Source of the DNA: DASSSQ01 sp963839285
GTDB taxonomy: Bacteria; Actinomycetota; Thermoleophilia; Gaiellales; Gaiellaceae
Direction: 5' to 3'
Assembly (NCBI GenBank): GCA_963839285.1
Contig: CAWIUN010000022.1
Location: 114,559-178,558, forward strand
Length of the DNA: 64,000 bases
Under the pieces are notes generated by a model. It did no database searches. It was not told where the DNA came from and worked only from the letters and a program-made list of their open reading frames with translations. Made by a program: the position numbers and the translations under genes. Below are positions 27,976 to 38,545 of this stretch, piece by piece. Each line of letters opens with the position of its first letter. The stretch's first letter is position 1.

Positions 27976-28413
27976 CTAGTCCTGGTCCACCGGAAGCGGC
28001 TTCGGAGCCTGCGCCTCGTGCGGATGCTCCGGACCCGCGTAGATCTTCAGCTTCAGCAGCTGCCGGCGCGCGATGCGGTTCTTCGGGAGCATGCCCTTGA
28101 CCGCCTTGCGCAGCACCTCGGCGGGCTGCCGCTCCAGCTGCTCGCGCAGCGGTCGTGCCTTCAGGCCGCCCGGATAGCCCGAGTGCCGGTAGTACAGCTT
28201 GTCGTCGAGCTTCGACCCGGTGACCGCGATCTTCTCGCAGTTGACGACGACGACGAAGTCCCCGGTGTCGACGTGCGGCGTGTAGACGGGCTTCTGCTTG
28301 CCGCGGAGCACGTCGGCGATCTGCGTCGCGAGCCGGCCCAGGGTCCTGCCCTCGGCGTCGACGACGTACCAGTCGCGCTGGATCTCGCCCGGTTTTGCGC
28401 TGTAGGTCTTCAT
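27976..28413 (-). CDS. rplM: Large-subunit ribosomal protein L13
   Basis: A 145-residue L13/uL13 protein beginning MKTYSAKPGEIQRDWYVVDA. It has the conserved GRTLGRLATQIADVLRGK, GDFVVVVNCEKIAVTGSK, YYRHSGYPGGLK and VKGMLPKNRIARRQLLKLKI. Standard length. The 78 bp upstream to the small 59-residue gene must hold the operon promoter and leader; no specific leader structure could be assigned there. Confidence 0.98.
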   Translation of the reverse strand: MKTYSAKPGEIQRDWYVVDAEGRTLGRLATQIADVLRGKQKPVYTPHVDTGDFVVVVNCEKIAVTGSKLDDKLYYRHSGYPGGLKARPLREQLERQPAEVLRKAVKGMLPKNRIARRQLLKLKIYAGPEHPHEAQAPKPLPVDQD

Positions 28414-28491
28414 CCGTCGGTCTTCATGCGTAAAGAAGGCGGACAGGCGTCCGCCGGCGGAGAAGTGTAGCAGCGCGGGCGCGGTCCGCTC

Positions 28492-28671
28492 TCAGGAGCG
28501 GTGGGCGTCGAACAGGAGCCGCGAGAGGGCCTGCTGCCAGTAGACGATCGCGAGCCGGTTCGCCTCGAGGGCCTGCGTGTCCCCGAAGGCGCGCAACCGC
28601 TGCCGCTGGCTCACGAGCGTGTCGAGGATGCCGCGGACCGTCTCGACGCTCTCGTCGCTCTCGGCCGGCAC
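28492..28671 (-). CDS. Small conserved-looking helical protein (59 residues)
   Basis: Encodes MPAESDESVETVRGILDTLV followed by SQRQRLRAFGDTQALEANRL and AIVYWQQALSRLLFDAHRS. The pattern is a single amphipathic helix hairpin with many Arg/Gln/Leu residues, likely cytosolic. The frame is fully open with GC-rich third positions. The GTG start lies 1 bp after the stop of a 28-codon frame that itself overlaps the MFS stop, so translational coupling is likely. Function unknown. Confidence 0.55.
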   Translation of the reverse strand: MPAESDESVETVRGILDTLVSQRQRLRAFGDTQALEANRLAIVYWQQALSRLLFDAHRS

Positions 28672-28672
28672 G

Positions 28673-28759
28673 TCAGACGCGTCCGAGGAGTGCGGCTGCC
28701 CCGATCACGAGCGAGAGCGCCGAGACGAGGAAGCCGGTGCGCGCCGCCGCAGGTGTCAT
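28673..28759 (-). CDS. Possible 28-residue membrane micro-protein
   Basis: Encodes MTPAAARTGFLVSALSLVIG and then AAALLGRV, a single hydrophobic helix. The ATG overlaps the stop of the MFS gene as ATGA, and its own TGA is one base from the GTG of the 59-residue gene. That spacing argues for a real translated unit, but the length is too short to be sure. Confidence 0.35.
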   Translation of the reverse strand: MTPAAARTGFLVSALSLVIGAAALLGRV

Positions 28760-30027
28760 GCCCTGACTGTGCGCCCGGTCGTGCAGTTTGTCACCTGGCC
28801 GAACTGGTAGTTCGGGCTCAGGCCGAGACGCGGCGCCGGGACGGGCGGGCGCGACGCGGCGAGGGCCAGCGCCGGCGCGAGGGCGAGCGCGGTCGCGGTG
28901 AGCGCGAGCGCCGTCGAGCCGGCCGCGGAGTAGACGACGCCGCCGCCGAGCGCGAGCGCGGCGCCCGTGCCGCTCGAGAGCAGGTCGCCGAGCCCGATCA
29001 GGCGCCCGCGCTCGGAGGGCTGCGCCAGATCGACGAGCTCGGTCGTCGCGGCGACGTAGGAGATGTTCCACCCGAGGCCGAGCCCGAAGAGGGAGACGCT
29101 CATGCCGAGGATGCCGTCCAGCCAGACGAGCGCCAGGTTCGAGAGCCCCATGACGAGAAGGCCGATCACGATCGAGCGGCGGCGGCCGATCCGCTCGACC
29201 ACGTCGCCGACGACGAGCACGAGGCCGTACATGCCGACGATGTGGGCGCTGATGATCGTGAAGATGTCGCTCTGGCGGTGGTGGTGGCCGACGGCGACGT
29301 AGCCGGCGAGGTTCATGACGCCGACCATGACGGCGAAGCTGGCGACGGCGCCGAGCATCGCGGTCGGCACGCCGGGGCGACGGAGCAGCTCGCGCGCGGG
29401 GGCGGCCGCGCCCTCGGGCTCGTCCGGGTCGGCGTAGGCCTGGGAGAGCACCTTCGGGTCGGGCCGGACGCCGAACGAGACCGCCAGCCCGACGAGCGTG
29501 AAGAGGCCGGCGCTGAGCCAGGGGACGACGAGGTCGTGCGGGGTCATCGCGCGGCCGGAGAACATCGGGCCGAAGACGAGCGGCCCCCAGATCGCGCCGG
29601 AGACGACGCCGAAGAGGACGATCGACATCCCGCGCGCGCGGCGCTCCGGCCGGAACATCTCGGCGGCGGCCGCGCGCGAGAGCAGCACGATCGACTGGGC
29701 GGCGCCGCAGAGCGCCAGCCCCGCGAACACGAGCGCGCCCGAGCCGGTGGCGCAACCGGCCGCCGTCGTCGCAGGGCCGGCGATCCCGAGCAGGAAGCCG
29801 GTCCGGATCACCGGCATGCGCCCGAACCGGTCCGAGAGGCGCCCTGCGGGGCCGACGGCGGCGGCGCCTGCGAGCAGGAAGATCGCCGGGCCGAGGCCGA
29901 GGATGCTCTCGACGCCGGTGACGGCGACGATCGTGACGGTGCCGAGCGCGACCGCCAGCTGGATCATCCCCGACTGGAAGACGAGCCCGCCCGCGAGCAG
30001 GAGGGCGTTGCGCGTCACGACCGTCAC
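28756..30027 (-). CDS. Major facilitator superfamily transporter
   Basis: A 423-residue protein with about 12 membrane helices. The MFS signature between helices 2 and 3 is GPAGRLSDRFGRMPVIRTGF, and the equivalent in the second half is GDVVERIGRRRSIVIGLLVM. A long charged central loop (RPDPKVLSQAYADPDEPEGA) separates the two six-helix bundles. This is drug/metabolite exporter-like, with substrate unknown. The GTG start is used. The odd C-terminal tail (LGLSPNYQFGQVTNCTTGRT) is hydrophilic and not seen in typical relatives. Confidence 0.9.
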   Translation of the reverse strand: MTVVTRNALLLAGGLVFQSGMIQLAVALGTVTIVAVTGVESILGLGPAIFLLAGAAAVGPAGRLSDRFGRMPVIRTGFLLGIAGPATTAAGCATGSGALVFAGLALCGAAQSIVLLSRAAAAEMFRPERRARGMSIVLFGVVSGAIWGPLVFGPMFSGRAMTPHDLVVPWLSAGLFTLVGLAVSFGVRPDPKVLSQAYADPDEPEGAAAPARELLRRPGVPTAMLGAVASFAVMVGVMNLAGYVAVGHHHRQSDIFTIISAHIVGMYGLVLVVGDVVERIGRRRSIVIGLLVMGLSNLALVWLDGILGMSVSLFGLGLGWNISYVAATTELVDLAQPSERGRLIGLGDLLSSGTGAALALGGGVVYSAAGSTALALTATALALAPALALAASRPPVPAPRLGLSPNYQFGQVTNCTTGRTVRA

Positions 30028-30153
30028 GGCGCCAGTAGATCAGACGTCCTCGCGCCGGCGACGCCGCGAGCGGCATGCGCTTCGCACCCGGTGCGTACGA
30101 TCGGCGTGCCGGCGCGCGGGCGGCCCGGCCGACCGCCGAGTCTGGACAAAATC

Positions 30154-30183
30154 TTGACAGAACCGCCGATCCTGCGCTACCTT
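30154..30183 (+). promoter_or_regulatory. Sigma-70-type promoter for the fasciclin gene
   Basis: A consensus -35 TTGACA at 30154-30159 is followed after 18 bp by TACCTT at 30178-30183. A second possible -10, TATAGA, is at 30210-30215. The region is locally AT-rich compared with the rest of the window. Confidence 0.5.
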
Positions 30184-30198
30184 CCTGTTCAGTGTTCG

Positions 30199-30211
30199 TA
30201 CATAGTTTGTA
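30199..30211. promoter_or_regulatory. TACA-N5-TGTA dyad, possible operator
   Basis: A perfect dyad TACATAGTTTGTA lies just downstream of the promoter and directly before the Shine-Dalgarno sequence AAGGAGG (30217-30223). A repressor bound here would block transcription of the fasciclin gene. Which regulator is involved is unknown. Confidence 0.35.
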
Positions 30212-30230
30212 TAGATAAGGAGGGTGAGAG

Positions 30231-30834
30231 ATGCACCGCATTCGCAGAACCCTGGCCCTGCTCGTCGCCGCCGCGCTGACGGCGGCGGCGATCAGCACCG
30301 CCGCGGTCGCCGCGACCGATCAGAGGTCGGCAGACGGCACCGACATCGTCCAGACGGCCGTCGCCGCCGGCCAGTTCAAGACGCTCGCGTCGCTCCTGAC
30401 GACGGCGCGGCCTCGCCGGGACGCTGCAGGGCGACGGGCCCTTCACGGTCTTCGCGCCGACCGACGCGGCGTTCGCGAAGGTCCCGAAGGCGGCGCTCGC
30501 CGCGCTGGGCGAGAACCCGGCCAAGCTCCGCTCGGTGCTGCTCTACCACGTCGTCGGCGGCGACGTGATGGCCGCGGACGTGGTCAAGCTGAGCTCGGCG
30601 AAGACGCTGAACGGACAGACGGTCGGGATCCGCGTCACGGACGGCAAGGTGTACGTGGGCGACGCCCAGGTGACCTCGCCGGACGTCACCGCCTCGAACG
30701 GCGTCATCCACGTCATCGACAGCGTGCTGCTGCCGAAGAACATCCTCTCCTACTACACCTACAAGAAGGACGTCCCGCTCGGAGCGAACCAGGTCCTCCG
30801 CTTCACCGCGGGCAAGGGGTACTGGGCCGGCTAG
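30231..30834 (+). CDS. Secreted fasciclin-domain protein, one frameshift
   Basis: About 200 residues with a signal peptide (MHRIRRTLALLVAAALTAAA) and a single FAS1 domain. The H1 motif is GPFTVFAPTDAAFAKVPKAA, the YH motif is LLYHVVGGDVMAADVV, and H2 is NGVIHVIDSVLLPKN. An extra C near 30408 disrupts LLTTAGLAGTLQGDGPF. FAS1 domains mediate cell-surface adhesion. The last ~25 residues (YYTYKKDVPLGANQVLRFTA) are unusual. It is strongly equipped for expression: a consensus promoter, AAGGAGG 7 nt before the ATG, and a perfect hairpin 30 bp after the stop. Confidence 0.9.
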
Positions 30835-31519
30835 CCCCGCCCCCGACCGACGAGCCGCTCGAAAGGCCCGGCGCGGTCGTACCGCGCCGGGCCGGCGGCG
30901 TTGTCGAGGTGGGCGCCGCCGGGGCTCGGCGCCGGAGCCGGGACGGTCCCGGCCAGCGCAGCCACGAGCCCGGCGCGGAAGGCAGGCCGCGCCGCCGCGG
31001 CTCGGGTGCCTGACGTGCTCTCCGCCGAGCGCCGCCTGCGCGACCCGGCCGACCGCGATCGTGCGCCGGCCGCGGGCGAGCGCCTCCAGGAACGGCAGGC
31101 CGCCCTCGATCTCCGTCCGCGTCGGCCGGCGGTTGGACGACGCCGTCCCGGGGTGCGTCGGGACGACGTTCCAGCAGAGCACCCGCCCCTCGAGCCCGAG
31201 CTCGGCGAGCGTGCGGCGCACGACCGTCGCCGTCGCCTCCGCCGGGCCGGCGCCGCCGAGCTGCCGCTCCGAGGTGAACGGCAGCCCCGAGACGCGCGCG
31301 CCGCGGTAGCCGGGCGCCTCGCCGACGAGGAGCAGGGGCGCCGCGCGCGTGCGCGCGGAGGTAGGCGCTCAGACGCCGCCGGAGGACTCCGGCGCGGGCT
31401 CCGTCTCGATAGAAGTTGAACGTCTCGCCGATCTCGGCCCGGGCGAGCTCGCCGACGAGCGCAGCGAGAGCCCGATCGCCGAGCCGAGCGCGAGCACGAT
31501 CACCGCGAGCGACAGCCAT
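30831..31519 (-). CDS. Uracil-DNA glycosylase family protein, frameshifted, start uncertain
   Basis: After removing extra bases near 31336 and 30982 the protein reads ETFNFYRDGARAGVLRRRLS, then LLLVGEAPGYRGARVSGLPF (motif A GEAPG with the following PF), VLCWNVVPTHPGTASSNRRP, AVGRVAQAALGGEHVRHPS and GGAAAFRAGLVAALAG. GEAPG plus HPS identify the UDG superfamily (family 4/5-like; no Fe-S cysteines seen). The only in-frame start (ATG 31519) lies inside the terC gene on the same strand, so either terC runs on too far or the start is masked by another indel. The C-terminal ~35 residues overlap the fasciclin terminator hairpin. Confidence 0.7.
30865..30893. terminator. Perfect 13-bp hairpin after the fasciclin gene
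   Basis: GGCCCGGCGCGGT (30865-30877), a 3-nt loop, then the exact complement (30881-30893). There is no T-tract, as is usual in very GC-rich actinobacteria. It lies 30 bp after the fasciclin stop. Confidence 0.6.
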
Positions 31520-32286
31520 ACCGGGATCTTGACGACGTCGACGAGCGCCAGCTTCGCGCCGACGAAGACGAGCACCGCCGCGAGGCCGAGGTTCAGGTGG
31601 CGGAAGCGCTGGGCGGCGTCGGCGAGCAGGAAGTAGAGCGCCGAGAGCCCGAGCAGCGAGAAGGCGTTCGCCGCGAAGACGACGAACGTGTCGCGCGTGA
31701 TCGCGAAGATCGCCGGGATCGAGTCGAGCGCGAAGAGGACGTCGAAGACGATCACGAGCGCGAGCGCGGCCGCCGCCGGCGGCAGCACCCGGCCGACGGC
31801 CCGCCGGATCCGGCTCTGCTCGAGGTCGGCCTCGTCCTGCCGGTGGGCGGCCATCCGGATGCCGGTGACGACGAGCAGCCCGCCGAGCACGTAGACGGCC
31901 CAGTGGAACGCGTCGAGCAGCGCGGCGCCGCCGAGGATGAAGAGCCCGCGCAGGACGATCGCGCCGGCGATCCCGTAGAGGAGGATCCGGCGGCGGTCGG
32001 CGAGCGGCACCCCGAGCGCCGTGAAGATCAGGGCGAAGACGAACAGGTTGTCGAGCGAGAGGCTCTTCTCGAGCAGGAAGCCGGTCAGGTACTCGCCCGC
32101 CGGGCCGCCGCCGCGCCAGGCCGCGAGCACGCCGGCGAAGGCCAGTCCGAGCGCGGTCCAGGCGACGCTCCAGACGGCGGCGCGGCGGACGGGGACGGCG
32201 GCGCGGCCGAAGGCGAGCAGGTCGAAGGCGAGCAGCGCCCCCACGCCCGCGAGGAAGACGGCCCAGATCCAGAGGTCGACGTGCAC
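31369..32286 (-). CDS. TerC-family integral membrane protein
   Basis: A 305-residue protein with about eight helices. The family motifs are GFLLEKSLSLDNLFVFALIF, containing the acidic/Asn metal-site residues, and VFDVLFALDSIPAIFAITRD near the middle. TerC proteins export manganese or load it into secreted proteins. GTG 32286 is preferred because AAAGGAG lies just upstream; the open frame extends further but would include the riboswitch. The last ~35 residues (SSASSPGPRSARRSTSIETE and onward) overlap the UDG gene in another frame and look non-native, suggesting a masked stop near 31470. Confidence 0.9.
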   Translation of the reverse strand: MHVDLWIWAVFLAGVGALLAFDLLAFGRAAVPVRRAAVWSVAWTALGLAFAGVLAAWRGGGPAGEYLTGFLLEKSLSLDNLFVFALIFTALGVPLADRRRILLYGIAGAIVLRGLFILGGAALLDAFHWAVYVLGGLLVVTGIRMAAHRQDEADLEQSRIRRAVGRVLPPAAAALALVIVFDVLFALDSIPAIFAITRDTFVVFAANAFSLLGLSALYFLLADAAQRFRHLNLGLAAVLVFVGAKLALVDVVKIPVWLSLAVIVLALGSAIGLSLRSSASSPGPRSARRSTSIETEPAPESSGGV

Positions 32287-32297
32287 GAAGAGCTCCT

Positions 32298-32435
32298 TTC
32301 GGCTGACGGGTTCGCCTGGTGCGGCGGGGTCAGCCGAAGGTCTCTCCTGCCCGCCTCGAGTGGCTGGGCCGACACCGCCGGGCCGGAAGGCCGTAATGAC
32401 GACGGTGCCGTCGGGGATACTCCCCCTCGGCACCG
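32298..32435 (-). ncRNA. Probable yybP-ykoY manganese riboswitch upstream of terC
   Basis: The terC leader (minus strand) contains GAGGGGGAGTATCCCC in the first hairpin and, further on, GAGACCTTCGG. Both match the two conserved loop sequences of Mn2+-sensing yybP-ykoY aptamers (GGGGAGUA and ACCUU-G/C). The ACCTTCGGCTGAC strand (32339-32350) can also pair perfectly over 10 bp (TTCGGCTGAC with GTCAGCCGAA, 32298-32307) with the segment that runs into the AAAGGAG ribosome site. This would make a plausible Mn-controlled switch on translation. TerC genes are a classic target of this class. A covariance search was not possible here. Confidence 0.65.
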
Positions 32436-32452
32436 CGAAGGCTAGCACGAAC

Positions 32453-33520
32453 TTGGACAGACCCATCCGCACCCGCACGCTCACGGACGGCGGCCAGAGC
32501 GCCGCCGAGGTCGCGGCGTGGGTGGCCGGCTTCCTCGCCGCCGCGGAGCGCACGCTCGACCTCGCCCACTACGACCTCAACCTCGGGCCCGAGGCCGCCG
32601 CGGTCGTCGGCGGCGCCCTGCGCGAGGCGGCGGCGCGCGGGGTCGCCGTCCGGATCCTCTGGAACGCCGACCAGGAGCTGCCGGTCCCGGTGCCGCCCCC
32701 GCCCGAGCCCGACGGCGCCTTCATCGCCTCGCTCGGCGTCCCCTCCCGCCCGGTCGCGGGCATACCCGACCTGATGCACCACAAGTACGTCGTCCGCGAC
32801 GGCGCGAGCGTCCTGACGGGCTCGACCAACTGGACCGACGACTCGTGGACGCGCGAGGAGAACGTCCTCGTCACGGTCGACTCGCCGCAGCTCGCGCACG
32901 CCTACTCGCTCGACTTCGAGCAGCTCTGGCGGACCGGGTCGGTGGAGGAGAGCGGCCGCGTCGAGCCCCGCCCGGTCGAGGTCGACGGCGTCCGCGCCCG
33001 CGCCTGGTTCACGCCCGGCTACGGCGACGCGCTCTCGCACCGGATCGCGAAGGCGATCGGGAAGGCGCGGCGGCGGATCCGGATCTGCTCGCCCGTGATC
33101 TCGGCGGCGCCCGTGCTCGCGACGCTCGCACAGGTCGTCTCCGACGGCCGCGTCGACTTCCGCGCCTGCGTCGACGCGACCCAGGTCCGCGAGGTGCTCG
33201 CGCAGTGGCACGCGAACGGCAACGCGGCCTGGAAGATCCCGCTGCTCGAGCGCGTGCTCGCCGCCGACGTGCACGGCAAGGAGTCGACGCCGTGGGGCCC
33301 GGGGACGACCCACGACTTCATGCACGCGAAGCTGACCGTGGCCGACGACGTCGTCTTCGTCGGCAGCTTCAACCTCTCGCACTCGGGCGAGCGGAACGCG
33401 GAGAACGTGCTCGAGCTCCCCCACCCCGGGCTCGCGGAGGAGCTCGCCGCCTTCGTCGACGAGGTCGCCGCGCGCTACCCGCCGTTCGGGCCGCCGCTGC
33501 ACGCGCCGAGACGATCGTGA
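32453..33520 (+). CDS. Phospholipase D superfamily (two HKD motifs) protein
   Basis: About 355 residues. Two PLD catalytic motifs are visible: HHKYVVRDGASVLTGSTNWT near residue 107 and HAKLTVADDVVFVGSFNLSH near residue 293. Each keeps the H-x-K-x4-D and G-S-x-N residues. No signal peptide is seen from the TTG start at 32453, so it is cytosolic or the start is wrong. PLD-fold proteins of this type can be nucleases, phospholipases or transphosphatidylases, and nothing here decides which. It is divergent from terC; the promoters and the riboswitch overlap in the 166-bp gap. Confidence 0.88.
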   Translation: MDRPIRTRTLTDGGQSAAEVAAWVAGFLAAAERTLDLAHYDLNLGPEAAAVVGGALREAAARGVAVRILWNADQELPVPVPPPPEPDGAFIASLGVPSRPVAGIPDLMHHKYVVRDGASVLTGSTNWTDDSWTREENVLVTVDSPQLAHAYSLDFEQLWRTGSVEESGRVEPRPVEVDGVRARAWFTPGYGDALSHRIAKAIGKARRRIRICSPVISAAPVLATLAQVVSDGRVDFRACVDATQVREVLAQWHANGNAAWKIPLLERVLAADVHGKESTPWGPGTTHDFMHAKLTVADDVVFVGSFNLSHSGERNAENVLELPHPGLAEELAAFVDEVAARYPPFGPPLHAPRRS

Positions 33521-33613
33521 CATTGATCTTCGCTTATACGAGCCGATTTCTCCCCCGCTCGTGACACCTCTTGGCTAGGTTCGGGCGAATCCCCCCGACC
33601 CGAGGAGCACGCG

Positions 33614-34005
33614 ATGGCCGTGGCCACACACGTCCGTTCGATCACCGTCCCGCTCGCCCTGATCGGCGCCGACACCGAGGCGCCGGTCGTCGCCGTCTCG
33701 CACGACCTCGAGTTCCTGGTCGAGGAGGCGAGGACGTTCGCGGCCCGGAACGCGCCGACGTCCTCGAAGGTGCACGTCACCTACGACGGGACGACGATGC
33801 TGATGTCCTACGACCTCTACGGCTGGCACCCCCTCCGCGACGAGCGCGTCTGCGTCGTCGGCGTCTCCGACCGCCACTACCTCGCCCGCGAGGCGGCCGA
33901 GGAGGCGTGGTTCCAGTTCAACACGAACGTGTTCCTGGCCGAGCTGATGCGGACGCGCAGGTCGCCGCTCGAGCCGGCGGAGGGCTGGCGCAGGGAGGTC
34001 GCCGC

Positions 34006-34009
<4 letters not shown>
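33614..34009 (+). CDS. Unknown 131-residue protein
   Basis: A small soluble protein beginning MAVATHVRSITVPLALIGAD, with a mixed alpha/beta pattern (SKVHVTYDGTTMLMSYDLYG, REAAEEAWFQFNTNVFLAEL). A GAGGAGC site lies 6 nt before the ATG. No family recognised. The 93 bp before it are relatively AT-rich and hold the likely promoter (TAGGTT about 35 nt upstream). The stop overlaps the hybrid kinase stop on the other strand by 4 bp. Confidence 0.75.
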
Positions 34010-36105
<2,096 letters not shown>

Positions 36106-36133
36106 CCGGAGGCGGGAGGCCGGGTTCCCCGCT

Positions 36134-36878
36134 TCAGAGGATGCGCTCGAGGAACGCCGTCACGGCCCCGGCGAACGCGTCCGGCCGCTCGAGGTTCGGC
36201 AGGTGGTAGGCGCCGTGGATCTCGACCGGGCCCTCGGCCCGGGGCAGCTCCGCCGCGAGCCGCTCGGCGATCGCCCGGAAGTCCGGCTGGTCGAGCCCGC
36301 CGAAGAGGACGAGCGCGGGAGCCTCGATCTCGCCGAGCCGCTCCTGCAGCGGCGGCTCGAGCTCCCGCAGCGACGCGTCGACGCCCTCCTGGAGCCGGTA
36401 CGCGGCGAGCTGGGCGCCCTGGACGTAGGCCCGGACGAGGTCGTCTGCGCCCGGCACCCACGTCTCGACCATCACCTGCGCGGCCGCCTCGAGCTCGCCC
36501 GCCTCGACGAGCTCCTCCTCGCGCTCGCCGGCCTCCCGCAGCTGCCGGCGAGGGCTCGTGGCCCGGGAGCGCGGAGCAGGCGAGCACCAGCCCGGCGACG
36601 CGCCCGGGGTGGAGCAGGGCCGTCTCGAGCGCGACGCGGCCGCCGAAGGAGGAGCCGACGAGCACGGCCCGCTCGCAGCCGGCCTCGTCCAGCACGGCCG
36701 CGGCCTCGTCGGCGAACGAGTACTCCCGCGGCTCGAGCGGCCGCTCGCCGAAGCCGGGCAGGTCGGGCGCGAGCACCGTCCAGGCCTCGCCCCAGGCCTC
36801 GACCTGCGGCGCCCACTGCCGCGAGTCGCCGATGCCGCTGTGGAGCAGCAGCAGCGCGGGCTCGCTCACGGGCGCCAC
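36134..36878 (-). CDS. Alpha/beta-hydrolase, one frameshift
   Basis: About 247 residues. The oxyanion region LLLLHSGIGDSRQW, the nucleophile elbow VLVGSSFGGRVALETALLHP (Ser), the acid region PALVLFGGLDQPDFRAIAER and the catalytic His in IHGAYHLPNLERPDAFAGAV make a complete set. The frame breaks at an extra base near 36547, between GHEPSP and QLREAGEREEELVE. Two GTG starts (36878, 36869) are possible. It follows guaA on the same strand. The substrate is unknown; HLPNLERP is shared with a second hydrolase at 55.2-55.9 kb. Confidence 0.85.
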
Positions 36879-36972
36879 AGCCTGCGGGCGGCGGACGCGA
36901 AGCAGGCAGCGCCGCGCGCGCGGGCGGGTGCGAGGGCGACGAGCGCCGGGTCGTCGTGGCGCGGCGCGACGC

Positions 36973-38545
36973 TCACTCCCACTCGATCGTCGCCGGGGGC
37001 TTCGAGGTGACGTCGAGGACGACCCGGTTGACCGCCGGCACCTCGTTGACGATCCGCGAGGAGATCACCTCGAGCAGGTCGTACGGCAGCCGGGCCCAGT
37101 CGGCGGTCATCGCGTCGTCGGAGGTGACGGCGCGCAGCACGATCGGGTAGCCGTAGGTGCGCGAGTCGCCCTGGACGCCGACCGAGCGGATCGCCGGCAG
37201 CACGGCGAAGCTCTGCCACAGCTCGCGGTAGAGGCCGGCGCGCCGCACCTCGTCCTGGAGGATCGCGTCCGCCTGGCGCAGGATCTCGAGCCGCTCCTCC
37301 GTCACCTCGCCGATGATCCGGATCGCGAGGCCGGGCCCGGGGAACGGCTGCCGCCAGACCATCCGCTCGGGCATCCCGAGCTCCTCGCCCACCCTGCGCA
37401 CCTCGTCCTTGAAGAGCAGCCGCAGCGGCTCGACCAGCTCCATGCGCATGTCCGCGGGCAGACCGCCGACGTTGTGGTGCGACTTGATCGTCTCGGCGTT
37501 CTCGGTGCCGCCGGACTCGATCACGTCCGAGTAGAGCGTCCCCTGGACGAGGAAGCGGACGTCGTCGAGCGCCCGGGCCTCCTCCTCGAAGACGCGGATG
37601 AACTCCTCGCCGATCCGCTTCCGCTTCGTCTCCGGGTCGTCGACGCCCTCCAGCTTGGCGAGGAAGCGCTCCTGCGCCCGGACGTGGACGAGCGGCACGT
37701 GGAAGTGGCCCTGGAAGGTCTCGACCACCTGCTCCGCCTCGCCGCGGCGGAGGAAGCCGTGGTCGACGAAGACGCAGGTCAGCTGCTCGCCGACCGCCTT
37801 GTAGACGAGCAGCGCCGCGACCGCCGAGTCGACGCCGCCGGAGAGGCCGCAGAGGACACGCTCGGAGCCGACCTGGGCCCGGATCCGCTCGACCTGCTCC
37901 TCGATCACGGCGGCGGGCGTCCAGACCGGGGTCGCGCCGGCGACGTCGTAGAGGAAGTTCTTCAGGAGCTCCTGGCCGTGCGGGGTGTGGACGACCTCGG
38001 GGTGGAACTGGACGCCGTAGAGCCGCCGACCTGCGTGCTCGAAGGCCGCGACCGGGGTCGCCTCGGACGAGGCGGTCACCTCGGCCCCGGGCGGGGGCTC
38101 GACGACGGAGTCGCGGTGGCTCATCCAGACCGTCTGCTCGGCCGGCAGGTCGCCGACGAGCCGTCCGCGCGCGGCTCGGAGCGCCGTCTTGCCGAACTCG
38201 GAGACGCCGGTGCGGTCGACGCGGCCGCCGCCCTCGAGCGCCATCAGCTGCATCCCGTAGCAGATGCCGAGCGTCGGGATCCCGAGCTCGAGGATCCCCG
38301 GGTCGACGCGCGGCGCGCCGTCGGCGTAGACCGAGGCGGGGCCGCCGGAGAGGACGAGCGCGACCGGGTTGCGGCGACGGATCTCCTCGGCGGCGGATCG
38401 TGTGCGGCACGAGCTCGGAGTAGACGCGCGCCTCGCGGACGCGGCGGGCGATCAGCTGCGCGTACTGGCCGCCGAGGTCGACGACGAGCACCGGCCTGTC
38501 CTCGGGCGCCGGCTCCGGGGTCGGCAGCGGGTGGACGCTAGCCAC
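36973..38545 (-). CDS. guaA: GMP synthase (glutamine-hydrolysing), one frameshift
   Basis: About 523 residues, the normal length. The N-terminal class I amidotransferase begins VLVVDLGGQYAQLIARRVRE and ends with YGVQFHPEVVHTPHGQELLK. The ATP-pyrophosphatase domain has the P-loop VLCGLSGGVDSAVAALLVYK, and the dimerisation domain ends NRVVLDVTSKPPATIEWE. One extra base near 38396 interrupts VPHTI-AAEEIRRRNPVALV. The GTG start at 38545 overlaps the guaB stop by 8 bp, so guaB and guaA are coupled and make the IMP-to-GMP pathway. Confidence 0.95.

Noticed and set aside
32299..32553. Longer N-terminus of TerC beginning at 32553
   Set aside because: It would translate the riboswitch and part of the divergent PLD gene; the GTG at 32286 with AAAGGAG fits far better.
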